Source of the DNA: Vespula vulgaris
Taxonomy: Eukaryota; Arthropoda; Insecta; Hymenoptera; Vespidae
Length of the DNA stretch: 64,000 nt
Assembly: GCF_905475345.1 (NCBI RefSeq)
Contig: NC_066602.1
Coordinates: 2,887,814 to 2,951,813, forward strand
Reading direction: 5' to 3'
Shown in pieces: positions 36,311 through 48,747 of the stretch (the stretch's first letter is position 1; the number at the start of each line of letters is the position of its first letter). Made by a program: the position numbers and the translations under genes. A model generated the notes under the pieces. It saw only the letters and a list, made by a program, of their open reading frames with translations, searched no databases and had not been told where the DNA came from.

Positions 36311-38200
36311 TTTCTCTTTACTCCTCGGCTTTCTCCTACTTTGGTCGGCCCTCGGGTCCTCCACAATGTCGTATATAACAATATCCCAGTCCTGTCCCGT
36401 CCTGACCGCTATAGATAGAGAAACATTAAGTGCTCCGGACACACGGAAAACGCGTCACCCTTCCTCTTCCTCTTCCACTATCTCTCTTTCCCTTCCACAC
36501 ACTCCCCTTCCTCCACCCTCTCCTCCTCCTCTTCTTCCTCCTTCTCACCCTTTTCCTATCTCATTCGTTTTTCTTTTTTCTTTCGCCCTTTTTTATATCT
36601 TTTCTTTCTTTCTTTCTTTCTTTCTTTCTTTCCTTCTTTTTTTCTTTTTCCATTTCTTCTTCTTCGTCTATAGAGTACATTACTAGAAAGAACAGTTCGC
36701 GTTACTAGAAAAGGTTACCATGTCTGTAAGTACCTACGTGGTTTCCATGCAAGTCGACGAATAAGAACGATTGTCAATGAAAGTAGAAAAAGAAAGATTG
36801 GTCCTTCTTTCTTTCTATCTTTTCCTCTCTCTCTCTTTTTTTTTATTTCTCTCCCTCTCCCTCTCTCTCTCACATTTTGGCTATCGATGCTTTCGCCCTT
36901 CTTTCATTCCATGTATTGTGGTAGATGCTTTTGGACAGTAGCTCTCATGTCCCTTCCAAATCCTTACAATATACGAGTATTTTTATATTCAATTAAATTT
37001 ACTTTTTTTTGTATAATCGATACGATTAATTAATTTATTACGTAATATATACTTATTTTTGTATACATATACATACGTATATAAAATCGTATATCGTTGG
37101 TTATAGCAATTAAGTTATTTGTGATTACTTTACTTATGAATTAACGACGCGAAGCGAGATAATTCAGTCTTTTTCTTTTTTTTTTTTCTAAGAGACATAC
37201 GAATGACAGATGTAAAAATATTAAATATAAGAATTGAGAGCCTCTGTTGGAAAAGCAGCGAATGGGAACACGAAGTCGCACACGGTTAGGGGCTACGAAC
37301 GGACGTACATTGGGTAATAAACGTTTATATTGCGTTCAGTACGCCAGTAATGCCGATATTGGCAAGTTATTGGTTCGCTAGTACTACCCTCGGTCTGCGA
37401 ACTGCGATCGTTTCTCTGTTATCTGTAAGGTTCCGCCGCAAGCACGGAACAACACGTAGTAGGTAAGTACTAGATATCATTCGTTAATCCGAGAAAGTAT
37501 CTTAACAGTTTAGGGAAGGGTCAAAGTTTAATTAGAAAATATCGATATTCGAACAAAATAGATATCTTTCTCGATCGAACTAAATGATACAAGTTTTAAT
37601 AATTTCTTTTTTCTCTTTCGATATGAAAAAAGAAATGATCGATCAATCGATTCCACTCAGTCGAAAATCTCGAAGAAATTTATTCCCTAGAGATGAACCG
37701 AGCTAAGCATAAGAGTAAACGCGTAAACGCGTGTACCGGGTAGCTATTATTTATTATTAGGAATCTTCCTCGGAGATGGTTGACTCGAAGAACGAAGCGT
37801 AAAAAAAAGGAGAGAGAGAGAGAGAGAGAAAAAAGAAAGAAAAAAGAGAAAGCTTCGAGCAGAGCTTTCTTCTTAGCGAGTATAGGATACTACCCACAAG
37901 ACCCAATCAACTGATATCGCGAGGCTTAAGCCGCCCCAAGAGCCGCAACTCCTGATACGACGGTAGTTCGACGATGGTTAGACGGTCTGATCACGAGTTA
38001 GTGGCTACGAGATGGCGAAGAGTCGAGAGAGAAAGAGAGAGAAAGAGAGATGATTCAGAAAGGAAGGAAGGAAGAAAGGAAGCAAGCAAGGAAGGAAGGA
38101 AGGAAGGAAGGAAGAGAGAGCCCAAGCCGACTTTATGTCGGTACGTAAGCCGGTTATAGGCGCTGCCGATGTTATTTGATGGCCAAATGCACTCCAGCAA
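33742..38200. other. Repeat-rich non-coding stretch
   Basis: It holds a complex block at 33940-34240, (GA)n with CAGA units at 34275-34340, (CT)n at 34695-34755, GA-rich DNA at 35555-35625, (CT)n at 36269-36305, a pyrimidine-rich stretch at 36430-36660, AT-rich DNA at 36960-37200, the island at 37230-37461 and (GGAA)n at 38060-38115. No supported gene. Confidence 0.65.
37230..37461 (+). other. Complex island ending in a consensus splice donor; possible 5' non-coding exon
   Basis: This is a unique, CpG-containing sequence between AT-rich flanks. It has an initiator-like TTCAGTACG near 37336 and ends with GTAGTAG|GTAAGTAC (donor at 37462). No long ORF crosses the donor. It is compatible with a first exon of a lncRNA or of a gene whose coding exons lie outside the window, or with a regulatory element. 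Confidence 0.2.
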
Positions 38201-38611
38201 CGCTAAGGTTGCTACCCAACCATCTCCTTCTTCGCCTTTCTATCCGATCTCTATCGTCCGGCCAACATTTTCCGAGTTACACCCCTACACCCCTCTCACG
38301 ACGCCTCTCTCTTTCTCTTTCTCTTTCTCTTCATCTATCTTTCCTTAGCTTCTCTTCGCCGAGTTCCGACGTTCAACACGGAGAAATGCTTTTCGCGCAG
38401 CAGTTACGCGCGATAACACATACGTAACTATGTATATATAAAATTTATAAGGGAGAAGAGAATTAAAAAATAAAAAAAGAAAGAAAGGAGGTAAGATAGA
38501 AAATGTCGTGCACGCACAGGTTGAAGAGTTCTCGATAAAAGAGTGAGTAATACTTACAAATGGAAGAAAGGTAAGAAAAAGAAGAAGATATAGAAGAAGA
38601 AGAAGAAGAAG

Positions 38612-38658
<47 letters not shown>

Positions 38659-40439
38659 AAGAAAGAATAAAAAAGAGAAGTTAGAAGCAAGTGAAGCAAC
38701 GATACTGCCACGATAAAGGGGAAGGGTAAAAAGGTAAGCAGGAGAGGAAGGAGTAAGAGAGGAAGGGAGGGAGGGTAACAAAAGGGGTGGCTGAGAAAAG
38801 AGATCCACCTCCTTCACCTGCCTCTCCAACGCACCCTGCCTCGCGCTCGGCCAAGCACAAAACGTGCACTGCGTTTTCCACTTCCACCCTTCTCTCAGCC
38901 AAACAGGCAGAGGCAAGCAAGCAAGCAGGCAGGCAGCCAGCCCAGCCAAGCCCTTTCGCGTATTAATACCTAACCGCGTGCCCGTAATACTTAATGAATT
39001 CTTTGGCAAGATCAAAAAAAAGCTCCGCCACGCCGATATATCGTCGTGCCGTTGGTGTTGCTGTCGACAACGACGACGACGATCACGACGACGACGACGA
39101 CGAGCTGAAGCATTTTTTTAAGCGTGCCAAGCGAAATTGAACGACGATATTTCTGCTACGATTTAACGATGACGTGCCACCTCTCTTTTTCTCTCTTGTC
39201 TTTCGTTTCACCCCTCTGTCCTTCGTTTCTCTTAACGAGGCACGTTCAGCAAAGTCCCCTTTCCTATTCCCTATCTGTCCTTCTCCTCCTCTTCTTCTAC
39301 CTCCTCTACCTTCTCCTCTTTCTCCTTCTCCTCTTCCTCCTCCTTCTTCTCCTCCTCTTCCTCCTTCTGCTCTCTTCCTCCCTCTCCCCTTTTTTCTCTT
39401 TCTTTCCAACAGCAGAGAGTCAGGGAATATGATGTCCCTCTTCCACCCTCTTTCTCCTCGTTCTTACTCTCTACGTACGAATCTTCGCAGAGAGATATAC
39501 GGTAGGTGTCAGCTTAAAGGGCTTACCAACGTTTCTCGTATTAATGGATGAGATGGGATGGGATGGGATGGATAAGGGGATTGGGGTGGTAGGGTACGTT
39601 ACACGTCTACCGTAAACTCCTTCAATTGTCCAATCTTAAAATGATCCCCTGAAGCGAATGAATAATTTTCGATCAATGATTTTGCGATAATTAAAAATGA
39701 GTGACGCGATAATGGATTCTTTTTTCTTTTCTTCCTTTTCTTCTTTCGCATTTTATTTTCTTTATAACCGTAAGATCGCACGGATATCGACGAATTAAAT
39801 TATATTATACGTTTGAGAACGCATCTATCCCGAGAGGGGAAGGAAACGAATTCGGAGAAGTAAATGTCTAGGATCCTACTAAAATGTCCCTTTCTCTCTT
39901 TCTCTAAGGACTCTAAGGTAGAAAAAGGGAAAAGGAAAAGAAAAAAAAAAAAAAGAAAATGAGACGTAGGTTTCCGCTTCATTAGCAAAATTCTATGTGA
40001 TTTGCGAGACGTGTTATAAGAAGGTAGGAAAAGCTACAAGAGAAACCTAGTTTCTTTCTTCGGTCGAAGAGAATAGAAGATAGTAGTGTACTCGGTTAGA
40101 AGCGAATATACTAGAGAGAATTGGCTGCGACTGCATGCCTTAGGGTGATTGGGAGTTATGACTCCTAAACCGTGCTCCAGGGCGTTGGAAAGACTTGACA
40201 CAGGTCAGATACCGCCTCGTAAAATGTTATGAGAATTAATGTCACCCTCTGTCCGCGTCCGGCATTACCTTCTAACCCACCCAACAACTTTGGCTCCCTC
40301 TTCTCTACCTCTCTCCTTTTCTAACCCTCGAATCATAAGTCCAACCAGCTTTATCCATGCGTTTCGATGTTTCACCTTTTGATTTGATTTCTTTTCTTTT
40401 TTCTTCTTTATCTTATTCTGCTTGGAAGGTCATACTGTT

Positions 40440-40479
<40 letters not shown>

Positions 40480-41763
40480 TTTCTTTCTATTAATCGTTCG
40501 ATCGAAATAATCGAGTCTGTTGTTACGACGATCACAATTTTTTCGACTGAGTAGAATAATCGATAGATCTTGCACTAACGTATCAAATCCCGATTAGAAA
40601 TTACAGAGTTTCGAGACGATAGGATTTAATCGTTTTTATCTTCTTCAAACACGACATCGATAATGATATTATCCTTCTCGATAATCTCTAATTCCTTCTT
40701 ATCAATCCAATAGAACGTATTCAATGCGGATCGTTTTCAATATGGAATAATAACCGGAATCGTTTGAAATTGTATACTTCCCGGAAATATGTATCCATCG
40801 AATTGTAACTTACGAGATGGAGGTTGGATAGTTTAGATTTGCAAGATTTGCTATATAATTATGGTGTAAGATAAAGGAAATAAACGAGAAGGAGAGAGAG
40901 AGAGAGAGACATGCAAAGATTCGAACGAAAGCAATCTTTCAATCCTTTTCAATATCATTCGACGACATAATATTCTACACAACACAGACATATATATATA
41001 TATATACATATACATACATAGAGAGAAGAATTTGCACGTAAAATGGCACGTAAGGAACGCGCGCGCTCTCGAAAATTGATTCGATCATCGTCGAATGCGT
41101 ACAAATGCTTGCGAGACGGTCTATAAATAGTGGCACCGATGATGGAAGGTTCTAAACGAGATGATATGGCCTCTGATCGACCCAATCAATGCATCCACTA
41201 AATCATCGTCTAAACTGACGGCCGCAACACGGCGCGGTTAATATACACACGACCATAGAACGCTGGTGGGCGACCGGAAGAATCCACTCATCCAACGATT
41301 GCCGATGCATTGCGTCTTTATGAGACTATGTTACCCGTTAATTTTCTCTCTCTCTCTCTCTCTCTTTCTCTTATTGGTCTATCGGAAATCTTGAGTGGAA
41401 ACCATCAGTAAGACGTTATCGTCGATCTTTATTATTATCTTTCTTTCTTAAAGAATTCATCGAATGTCATCGACGATGTCTGATCAAAATGATAAAACTT
41501 ATTTTGATTTATCAGAATCTTTTTTCGCGTGTTTCTCATTTTTTTTCTGTTTCTTTTTTTTTTTTTACGCGTAGAGAAAGAAACAACGACCGGTGTGTTT
41601 TTCGGTCACTCTTTTCGTTCGGCGAAACTTTCTAATTAAGCTTTCTCAAAGTCGAAGTGGAATCCACGAGCTCTTTCGTTACCAATTAATTAGCACATCT
41701 AGTGAGAATCGATGGCGACACCCTTCGAACGGTCGTAAGGGGTGAGAAAAGAGTATGAGAGAG

Positions 41764-41812
<49 letters not shown>

Positions 41813-42672
41813 AAGAGAAAAAAGTTCAAACAACGATGTGGTCTACTCATTCGAAGGGATCGAAGGGCAAAGAAGGGCTGCCGCGGCGGCGACGGACGAA
41901 CTGATTGCGCAGGGAGAGAACGAGCAATTTAATTAGTAGAAAAACAAAGGTTACAAGCGCCTATCGGTATCGGCGCCACGATATATTTTTTTCATCATAC
42001 GTAACGTAACATTCGAGTAAATCTACCACCTATTCTCTTCTTGTTCTCTCTCTCTCTCTCTCTCTCTCCTTCTCTTTCTGTCTGTCTGTCTGTCTCTCTG
42101 TCTGTCTGTCTCCCTTTCTCTGTCTTCTCTCTTCTTCGCCACCCTTTCCTCTCTCTTTCTTTCTCTCTACACGCGTACACGGCCCTTCCCGCGATACTCT
42201 CTCTCCGACGGCTCCAATATTTTCAAATTAGCGCGTGAATGATTTTTTTTCCTTCTTTTTTCTTTTTTTTTCGACGAAACAAAGCGTTCTTCGCCTCCCG
42301 CCGTTCCACATTTTAATCAATATACCATTCTCTCCATCCCTTTCTCTCCCTCTTCTTCCGAACGACGCGTCTCTCTACTACTCCCTATGTCGGCGTTCGC
42401 GCGCCCGACTACTACGATCACCCCCACCTCCTCTCCCTTCCACCCTCTCTCATCCTCCTCCTTCCCCCCGTCAACCCTGCCTCCATCGTTCTGGCTTTCG
42501 GTCTCGATAAAAATTAATATTAGGATCCGTGTTTCTTCATACAGAAAATATTCGATGCCCCCTTTCGATTGTACAAGGTATTGCCTCTTTATTGGACTCG
42601 AACGTGTTCGCCTATTATTTTCCGGCCGCCTGTTGTTCGTTTCTTCCATCTCTCTTTTGATTCACTCTATAA

Positions 42673-42715
<43 letters not shown>

Positions 42716-43090
42716 GCTCTTTCTCTTTCTCTCTATCTATCTATCTATCTATCTATCTTTATCTCTCTCGTTTTCATAAAACATCTCCTGTACAATATGA
42801 ATAACACGCTCTACTCGTTTACTCTCCTACCTACGGAGTATACACCCAATTTCTGTTTTTACGCGATAGATACATTTTCAAGGAGAAACAAAAAGAAAGA
42901 AAGAGAAAAAAGAAAAGAATAGAAAAAGCAAAAAGAAAAAAAGAAGATATATCGTATCTACGAAATAATAAATGATTGTTTCGAGACTTAAAATATCAAC
43001 GAGATAAAAAATAAAATATACCGTGGGTAGAAAGCATAGAGTTAGAGTTTTTCGTTGCAATAATTTTTATTTCATAAAGAATCACACGTG
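38200..43090. other. Repeat-rich non-coding stretch
   Basis: It holds (GA)n at 38612-38665, (GAC)n at 39067-39103, a pyrimidine-rich block at 39270-39400, (GATGG)n at 39545-39572, the island at 40115-40300, (CT)n at 40443-40480, (CT)n at 41345-41372, (GA)n at 41768-41820, CT/CTGT repeats at 42043-42125 and CT/CTAT repeats at 42680-42765. No supported gene. Confidence 0.65.
40115..40300. other. Complex unique island, candidate conserved non-coding element
   Basis: This non-repetitive stretch contains a short inverted pair, GGGAGTTATGACTCCTAA (GAGT.TATG.ACTC), near 40150-40167 and mixed-composition sequence to about 40290. There is no coding frame. Confidence 0.2.
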
Positions 43091-44564
43091 TGTGCGAAAG
43101 AAGGAAGAAAAAGAAAAAACAATATGACGGGTTCTTAATTAATAAATATTTGATAATAAAATTAAAGAAAACCGATGCTGCGAGTCGACAAGAGAAATTA
43201 TATTACACGTGTAGAAATTTATTATTTAATTTCCATTCGACAAAAAGAAAAAGAATTGTTCTTCGGGCGAACGTCAAGTCGATGGAAACGACTTGGAAAA
43301 CAGAAAATAAGAAATTATCTCGTCTTTCACGGATTGCGAACTCGATATTCCGAACTCGTCGTCTCGTTCAACTCAACCCTGGAATTATCTCGAAGGGTAG
43401 CCGCCCTGCAAAGAATTAAGGCTTCTTCTTGCGGCATAAAAAATCTGTGTAATCAATTATCGAACCTTTTACCCCATATTTCACGGCCAATGAGTCGGCA
43501 CCCCCTCTTCTCCTTTAAACGTTCCACCAAGCCGACTCTACCGACCCTCCCTCGACACTTTTTACTCGTGATCTCTTTCTTTCCCCTTTCCCTCCCTCTC
43601 TTTCTCTCTTTCTCTCTCTCTCTTTCTGTTCCCCTTCTCCAATTCCTCTCCCTCTTTTTTCTCTTTCGATCTACCACTCTCATTCCGTCTTTGTCTTTCT
43701 GCTCCTTAAAACTTGTTCGTCTTTATGTCGCCCCTATTTTTTTAGAAAACAAAGAAGATCTCTCCCCTCCACGTCTATGCGGCAATTGTGATAGAACAAC
43801 ACCTGAAACATACAATTTCAATTAATCAAACATTTCGTTAAGTAACATTAATTCAATGATTATACATATATACATACACATACATATACGTGAAATTTCA
43901 TAGATGCTAGTACATAGTAATTACTCTATTCTTATCGAAAACAAAACTTTAATCGTATCTATAAAATCGTAAATCTTTTATTTCAATCATTCATATTTCT
44001 AACGCGAGTATTGCCGAAATTTGGTTGAATCAAAAGACAAGAATCTTTCGAGAACTCTTATTAAATATTTTCTCAAGTGGTCTTTAATAAATATTATTGA
44101 TGTATGATAAAAACGAAATGAATCATTCGGGGTTAATGCTTGTTTCTTTTTCTTCCTTTTTTTTTTTATTTTTCTTCTCCTTATCCCTTAACTATCTACC
44201 TCTCTTTCCTTTCCCGTTTTCTTTTACTTTCGTCGACAAGTCAAGAGAGAGGAAAAGATTATAGAAAGGAGGAGGAACAAAGAAAGAGAGAGAGAGAAAA
44301 AGAGAAACAGAGAGAGAGAGAAGAGGTCTTTGTGTTTGAGATATCAAATATTTATTTTCTTAAATAACGCAGAGATCCTCTGTAGGGCCGGATCGCGAGT
44401 ATTTTTACCCTTAATAAATTATCAACGATTATTGGCCGCATTTGCCTGGTCGCGCCGGTTCTCCTCTTCTTTCTATCTTCTTATTATTTCCTTTTCCTTT
44501 CGACGTTTTCTTCAAACTCATCCCCTCCTCTCATCCTCGTCCTTCCTCACTCCCTCCACGACTA

Positions 44565-44604
<40 letters not shown>

Positions 44605-44970
44605 CGTTTCTTACTCGTTTCTTCCTTTCTTCCCCCTTTTTAGAAAGGCAAGTCGAGCGGAAGCGATCCTCTTATCCTCGATGTTTATGCATTCGTAGGG
44701 AATAATTCTTATTTTCTTTTATACTCTTTTTTTTCTTTCCCTTTTTCTTTTTTTTCTATCTCTCTCTTTCTCTTTCGTTATCCTACTTCGTTGTTTTTAA
44801 GAACACGACGAAATTACCTGATTAACTATTACGACAGATCTACAGGAGAAATGGATATATAAATAAGTCGAATCGTTTATCAACGACGCGTTGCGAATAC
44901 ATTTCTTTTAGAAGTAAATTAAATTACTCGTTAATTGATCGTACACGATTCGTACTATCACGAAAAAATA

Positions 44971-44974
<4 letters not shown>

Positions 44975-45005
<31 letters not shown>
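44975..45005. repeat. (GT)n microsatellite
   Basis: A pure GT run of about 30 bases, one of few GT repeats in a window dominated by CT and TA repeats. Confidence 0.95.
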
Positions 45006-45007
<2 letters not shown>

Positions 45008-45650
45008 ATATGCCGTCGCGTAGCGAACGAAATATAAAACGAATCTATGTAAAGACCCAAGTAAAATCTTTTTTGATGGCCTAACAAATTGAGAATGAAA
45101 AAAGAAATCAAAAAAAGAAAAAAAAAAGAAAAAGAAAGAGAATAAAAAAGAATAAAAATAAAAACTCCTGCAAAAAGTAGAAAAAGAAAGAAAAAGCAAA
45201 ACAAGGAAGAGAAAATTCAGTAGAAAGTGCGAGGTGGTCGAAAAGAGACAGAGAGACACAGAGACAGAAAGAGAGAAGAAATATATATATATATATATAT
45301 ATATACAAAAGGAAAGAAAATGCTAGTTGCTAGGACAGAGACGAACGAAGACAGAGTTAGAGTTAGAGTTAGATAGAAAAAGAGAGAGAGAGAGAAAGAG
45401 TTAGAGAAAGTTAGAAAAAGAGAAAAAGAGAGAGAGAAAGTAACAGCAGGGGAAAAGGGATGGTGGCTAAAGCGCGGAGTTCCCACAGCTTTAAAAACTA
45501 CTAAGCATTCCGCGTGTTTGTTTGAACGCGCACAATACCATTAGAAGTGCCTTTTAACCCCTCCGTTGTTACCGTCATCGTCGTCGTCTGCGTCGTCTAC
45601 GTCGTCGTCGAGACCAACTCCCTTCTCCGCAAGCACCTACTCTTTTCCCA

Positions 45651-45689
<39 letters not shown>

Positions 45690-46078
45690 TTCTCTTGCTT
45701 ACTCCTTCAGCCTCTTCTCACGATAGAAAACTCTGTCGGGCAAAGCGCAAGTCGGCAAAGCGCATTCCTATACTTGGGTCTTCGCACACTATCAAAACAG
45801 TACCAACACCGTCAACGTTTCCAGATTTCCAGGAGAAGTAAACATGCGCCGGCGTTACACGCGTACTACTCTCTCAACTCTAACCCACCTGCGACCTACC
45901 TACCTCTCGTCTCGACCGAAGTCATAACGTTTGTTTTCATGCTTACTTTGCGTTCGCCGAACGAAAAAACCTCCAAGTACCTCCTACTGGCAGTCGCGAG
46001 ACGGAGAAACCTCCTCCTGTGAAGAGGGAATGGAGGAGGGTGAGGGAGTCGAGAAGATTTCTTCGACGATTTCTATTT

Positions 46079-46081
<3 letters not shown>

Positions 46082-46131
<50 letters not shown>
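46082..46131. repeat. (TA)n microsatellite
   Basis: A pure TA run of about 50 bases, followed by TATG/GT units to 46186. Confidence 0.97.
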
Positions 46132-46136
<5 letters not shown>

Positions 46137-46875
46137 GTATGTATGTTTATGTGTGTTTGTGTGTGTGTGTGTATATATATATATATTCGAAGAAATAGAA
46201 GATCATTATTAATTGTTACTTTTATTGTATATTTTCATACAATTTACAAACTTGACCGTTTTCATTAAGAGAAAGGAAATCAATAACAACGCGAGAAAAG
46301 GAGATAATCCGATTACACAACTATTTGACATAACTCCTAATTGTAACCGATTCTTCTTGAAAGTTTTTCGAATAGATTAATTAAGTAGATAGAACGCTTA
46401 AAAACTGTTGATCCAAATCAATGGATGAGTATGGGGTAGGAGTGCGAGTGGAAGTGGGAGTGGGAGTACAGACGAGGAAGAAGAGAAAAAAATTATTTTT
46501 GAAGAAAAATGTGTTAAAACGATCGTCGTTAAATCGATCGATCTTTATGAACGAAGCAATGGTGGAATTAAGAATGAGATTACGATAAAGTGTTGAAGAG
46601 AGACGAGAAAAGTAAACCGATGGTTAAGCATTCAAAGACAAGAAAAAATGTGTAGGATACTTTCGCGAAAAGAGAACCGCGGAATCTCTCAACTGAATCC
46701 TCCCTCTCCTAGGACTACCCTTAACGTTTCTCAAAACTTTGTTTAAATTTTTGGTCGGAGTTGGCGTTGGTGTGTAAGCGCGATCTTTGTGCACCTACGT
46801 CCGATGGAAAAAGTAAGATAAAAGGGACAACGTATTATTCCGTAGATATACAAAATACAAAGGAGAATCTCTTTT

Positions 46876-46883
46876 TCTCTCTC

Positions 46884-46928
<45 letters not shown>
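46876..46928. repeat. CT/GA palindrome centred on CTTAAG, extended by (GA)n
   Basis: Arms of 10 perfectly paired bases flank the centre at 46885/46886. The GA arm then continues to 46928. Confidence 0.9.
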
Positions 46929-46929
<1 letters not shown>

Positions 46930-48232
46930 AAAAAAAAGAAAAAAAAAATCCACGCGAAAAGCTCCGATGAAACTTTCAAACGAGTCGTCGGGTCGTTCCG
47001 TCCTTGCCAACTTTTTCTGTTCCGTCATCCATCCTTTTCCTTTATGCATGCCAAAGATTCTTTTCTAACTTTCAAGTCGCGCGACCCGATGACGATTTTT
47101 GTCGTAAATTTGAGACCGTCAGAAATTGTTTTAAGTAAAGAAATAAAAGAAAACGACGTAACGTTATATATCGGACGAGGAAAAAATAATATACGTACGT
47201 ATATATATATATATGTATGTATGTATGTATGTGCTTTGTCTTTCGTCGTTTCGTGGATTCCATGTAATTAATTAGAATTTCTGTAAGAGGCGGTAAACTC
47301 GCAACTCGTGTAGAAACGTACACGCGAGTGTTGTTTATATAAAAATGAATCATATTTTATGTTCGAAAGAGCGGAAAAAAGAGAGACAGAGAGAGAGAGG
47401 AAGAGGATGGAAAAGGAGACGAAGAGAAACGAAAAGGAGAAGAATTTGCGAAAAAGAATGGAGTAAAAGAGAGAAGGGGAATGAGGGAAACGAAAAGGCG
47501 AGAAGGAGGGAAGGAAAATAGCCAACGCGAGTAACTCGTACAAAAACCACGAGAAAAACAAAGCGTACCGTCAGCGAATTAAGAACGATATTTTAACGCT
47601 CGACTTAATTGTATTAAATTACGAATAAAGGTAGGTGGTGGTGGTAGATGGAAAGAAGAGTAGAGGGGAAATGATGAAGAAAATATGAGAGTGGAGAGAA
47701 AGGAGGAACAAAGGGACAGGCGTGGTTCAATTTCAACGAGATTTCTGGATTTCACGTTATATATCCACTTTCTTTTTCCTTTTTCTTCTTTTCTTTTATT
47801 TTTTTTTTCTTCTTCAACCCCCTCTTGTAAATCCGGGAAATAAGAATTATAATTAAGTCGAAAAAAAAATCGAAGGTTTAACTTCGTTCGAACTAGATTT
47901 AACCCCTTCGAAAAAAAAAAGAAAGAAAGAAAGAAAGAAAGAAAGTAAGAAAGAAAGAAAAAAAAAACACAAACTTAATTATCAAACACAATTGTGAAAA
48001 TACAGTTTATGATCTTGTAATATTCCTTATTGTTTCTATGATCAAGTTGCGTCAAAATTTTAAATAGTTTTTACGAAATCGTAGGTAACAATAGAAAGAG
48101 AAAGAGAGAGAGAGAGAGAAACGAAACGTGGATTACAAAAAATGTCGTGAAAATGTTGAGATAGAGGTTTGTGAGACCATGACAAATTTTAATTTAATCG
48201 CATCGACAAGCGTTTTACGTCTTTCGAAATTT

Positions 48233-48698
48233 TTAGAATTTTTCGATGTCGGCGTGATGAAATTTTCTATGATTATCCAAGGTCACTTGACCTTTAAAGT
48301 ATTTATCACATTCCTCGCAATAAAAACGATGCCTGTTCTCGTGACACTTTAAATGCTTGTTAAGAAGATCCTTACGTGCGAACGTCTTCTCGCAGGACGT
48401 GCATGGAAATTTATCTGGATTCACGTGAAAAGTATTGTGACGCGTAAGATTGTCTAACCTCGTGTACTTTTTCGTACAAATGTCGCACGTGAACTTGGTC
48501 CTTTCCAAATGGCATTTCTGATGATAACGTAAATACCTCTTGCGTGCAAAACTCTTTTTACAGACGCAACAAACGATCTGAGTTGTCTCGTCGATCTTAC
48601 CGTCCATGTGTTCGCTTAATTCGAAATAATTTGAGAATTCGTCGTGACAAAAAGGACATATCGGTTTTTTCAATTGCTGTGGATGATGCTGCTGCTGC

Positions 48699-48747
<49 letters not shown>

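Larger units (their letters stand above)
43090..48232. other. Repeat-rich non-coding stretch downstream of the zinc-finger gene
   Basis: Mixed sequence at 43140-43540 is followed by CT-rich DNA to 43690, (CT)n at 44570-44600, (GT)n at 44975-45005, (TA)n at 45279-45305, (AGAGTT)n near 45353-45375, (CT)n at 45655-45690, (TA)n at 46082-46131, a CT/GA palindrome at 46876-46928 and (GAAA)n at 47921-47960. ATTAAA (minus strand) at 48188-48198 could be a zinc-finger poly(A) signal. No further gene is supported. Confidence 0.65.

Noticed and set aside
43175..43825. 216-codon plus-strand open frame
   Set aside because: Over half is translated pyrimidine repeat. The non-repetitive start has no known motif and no splice evidence.
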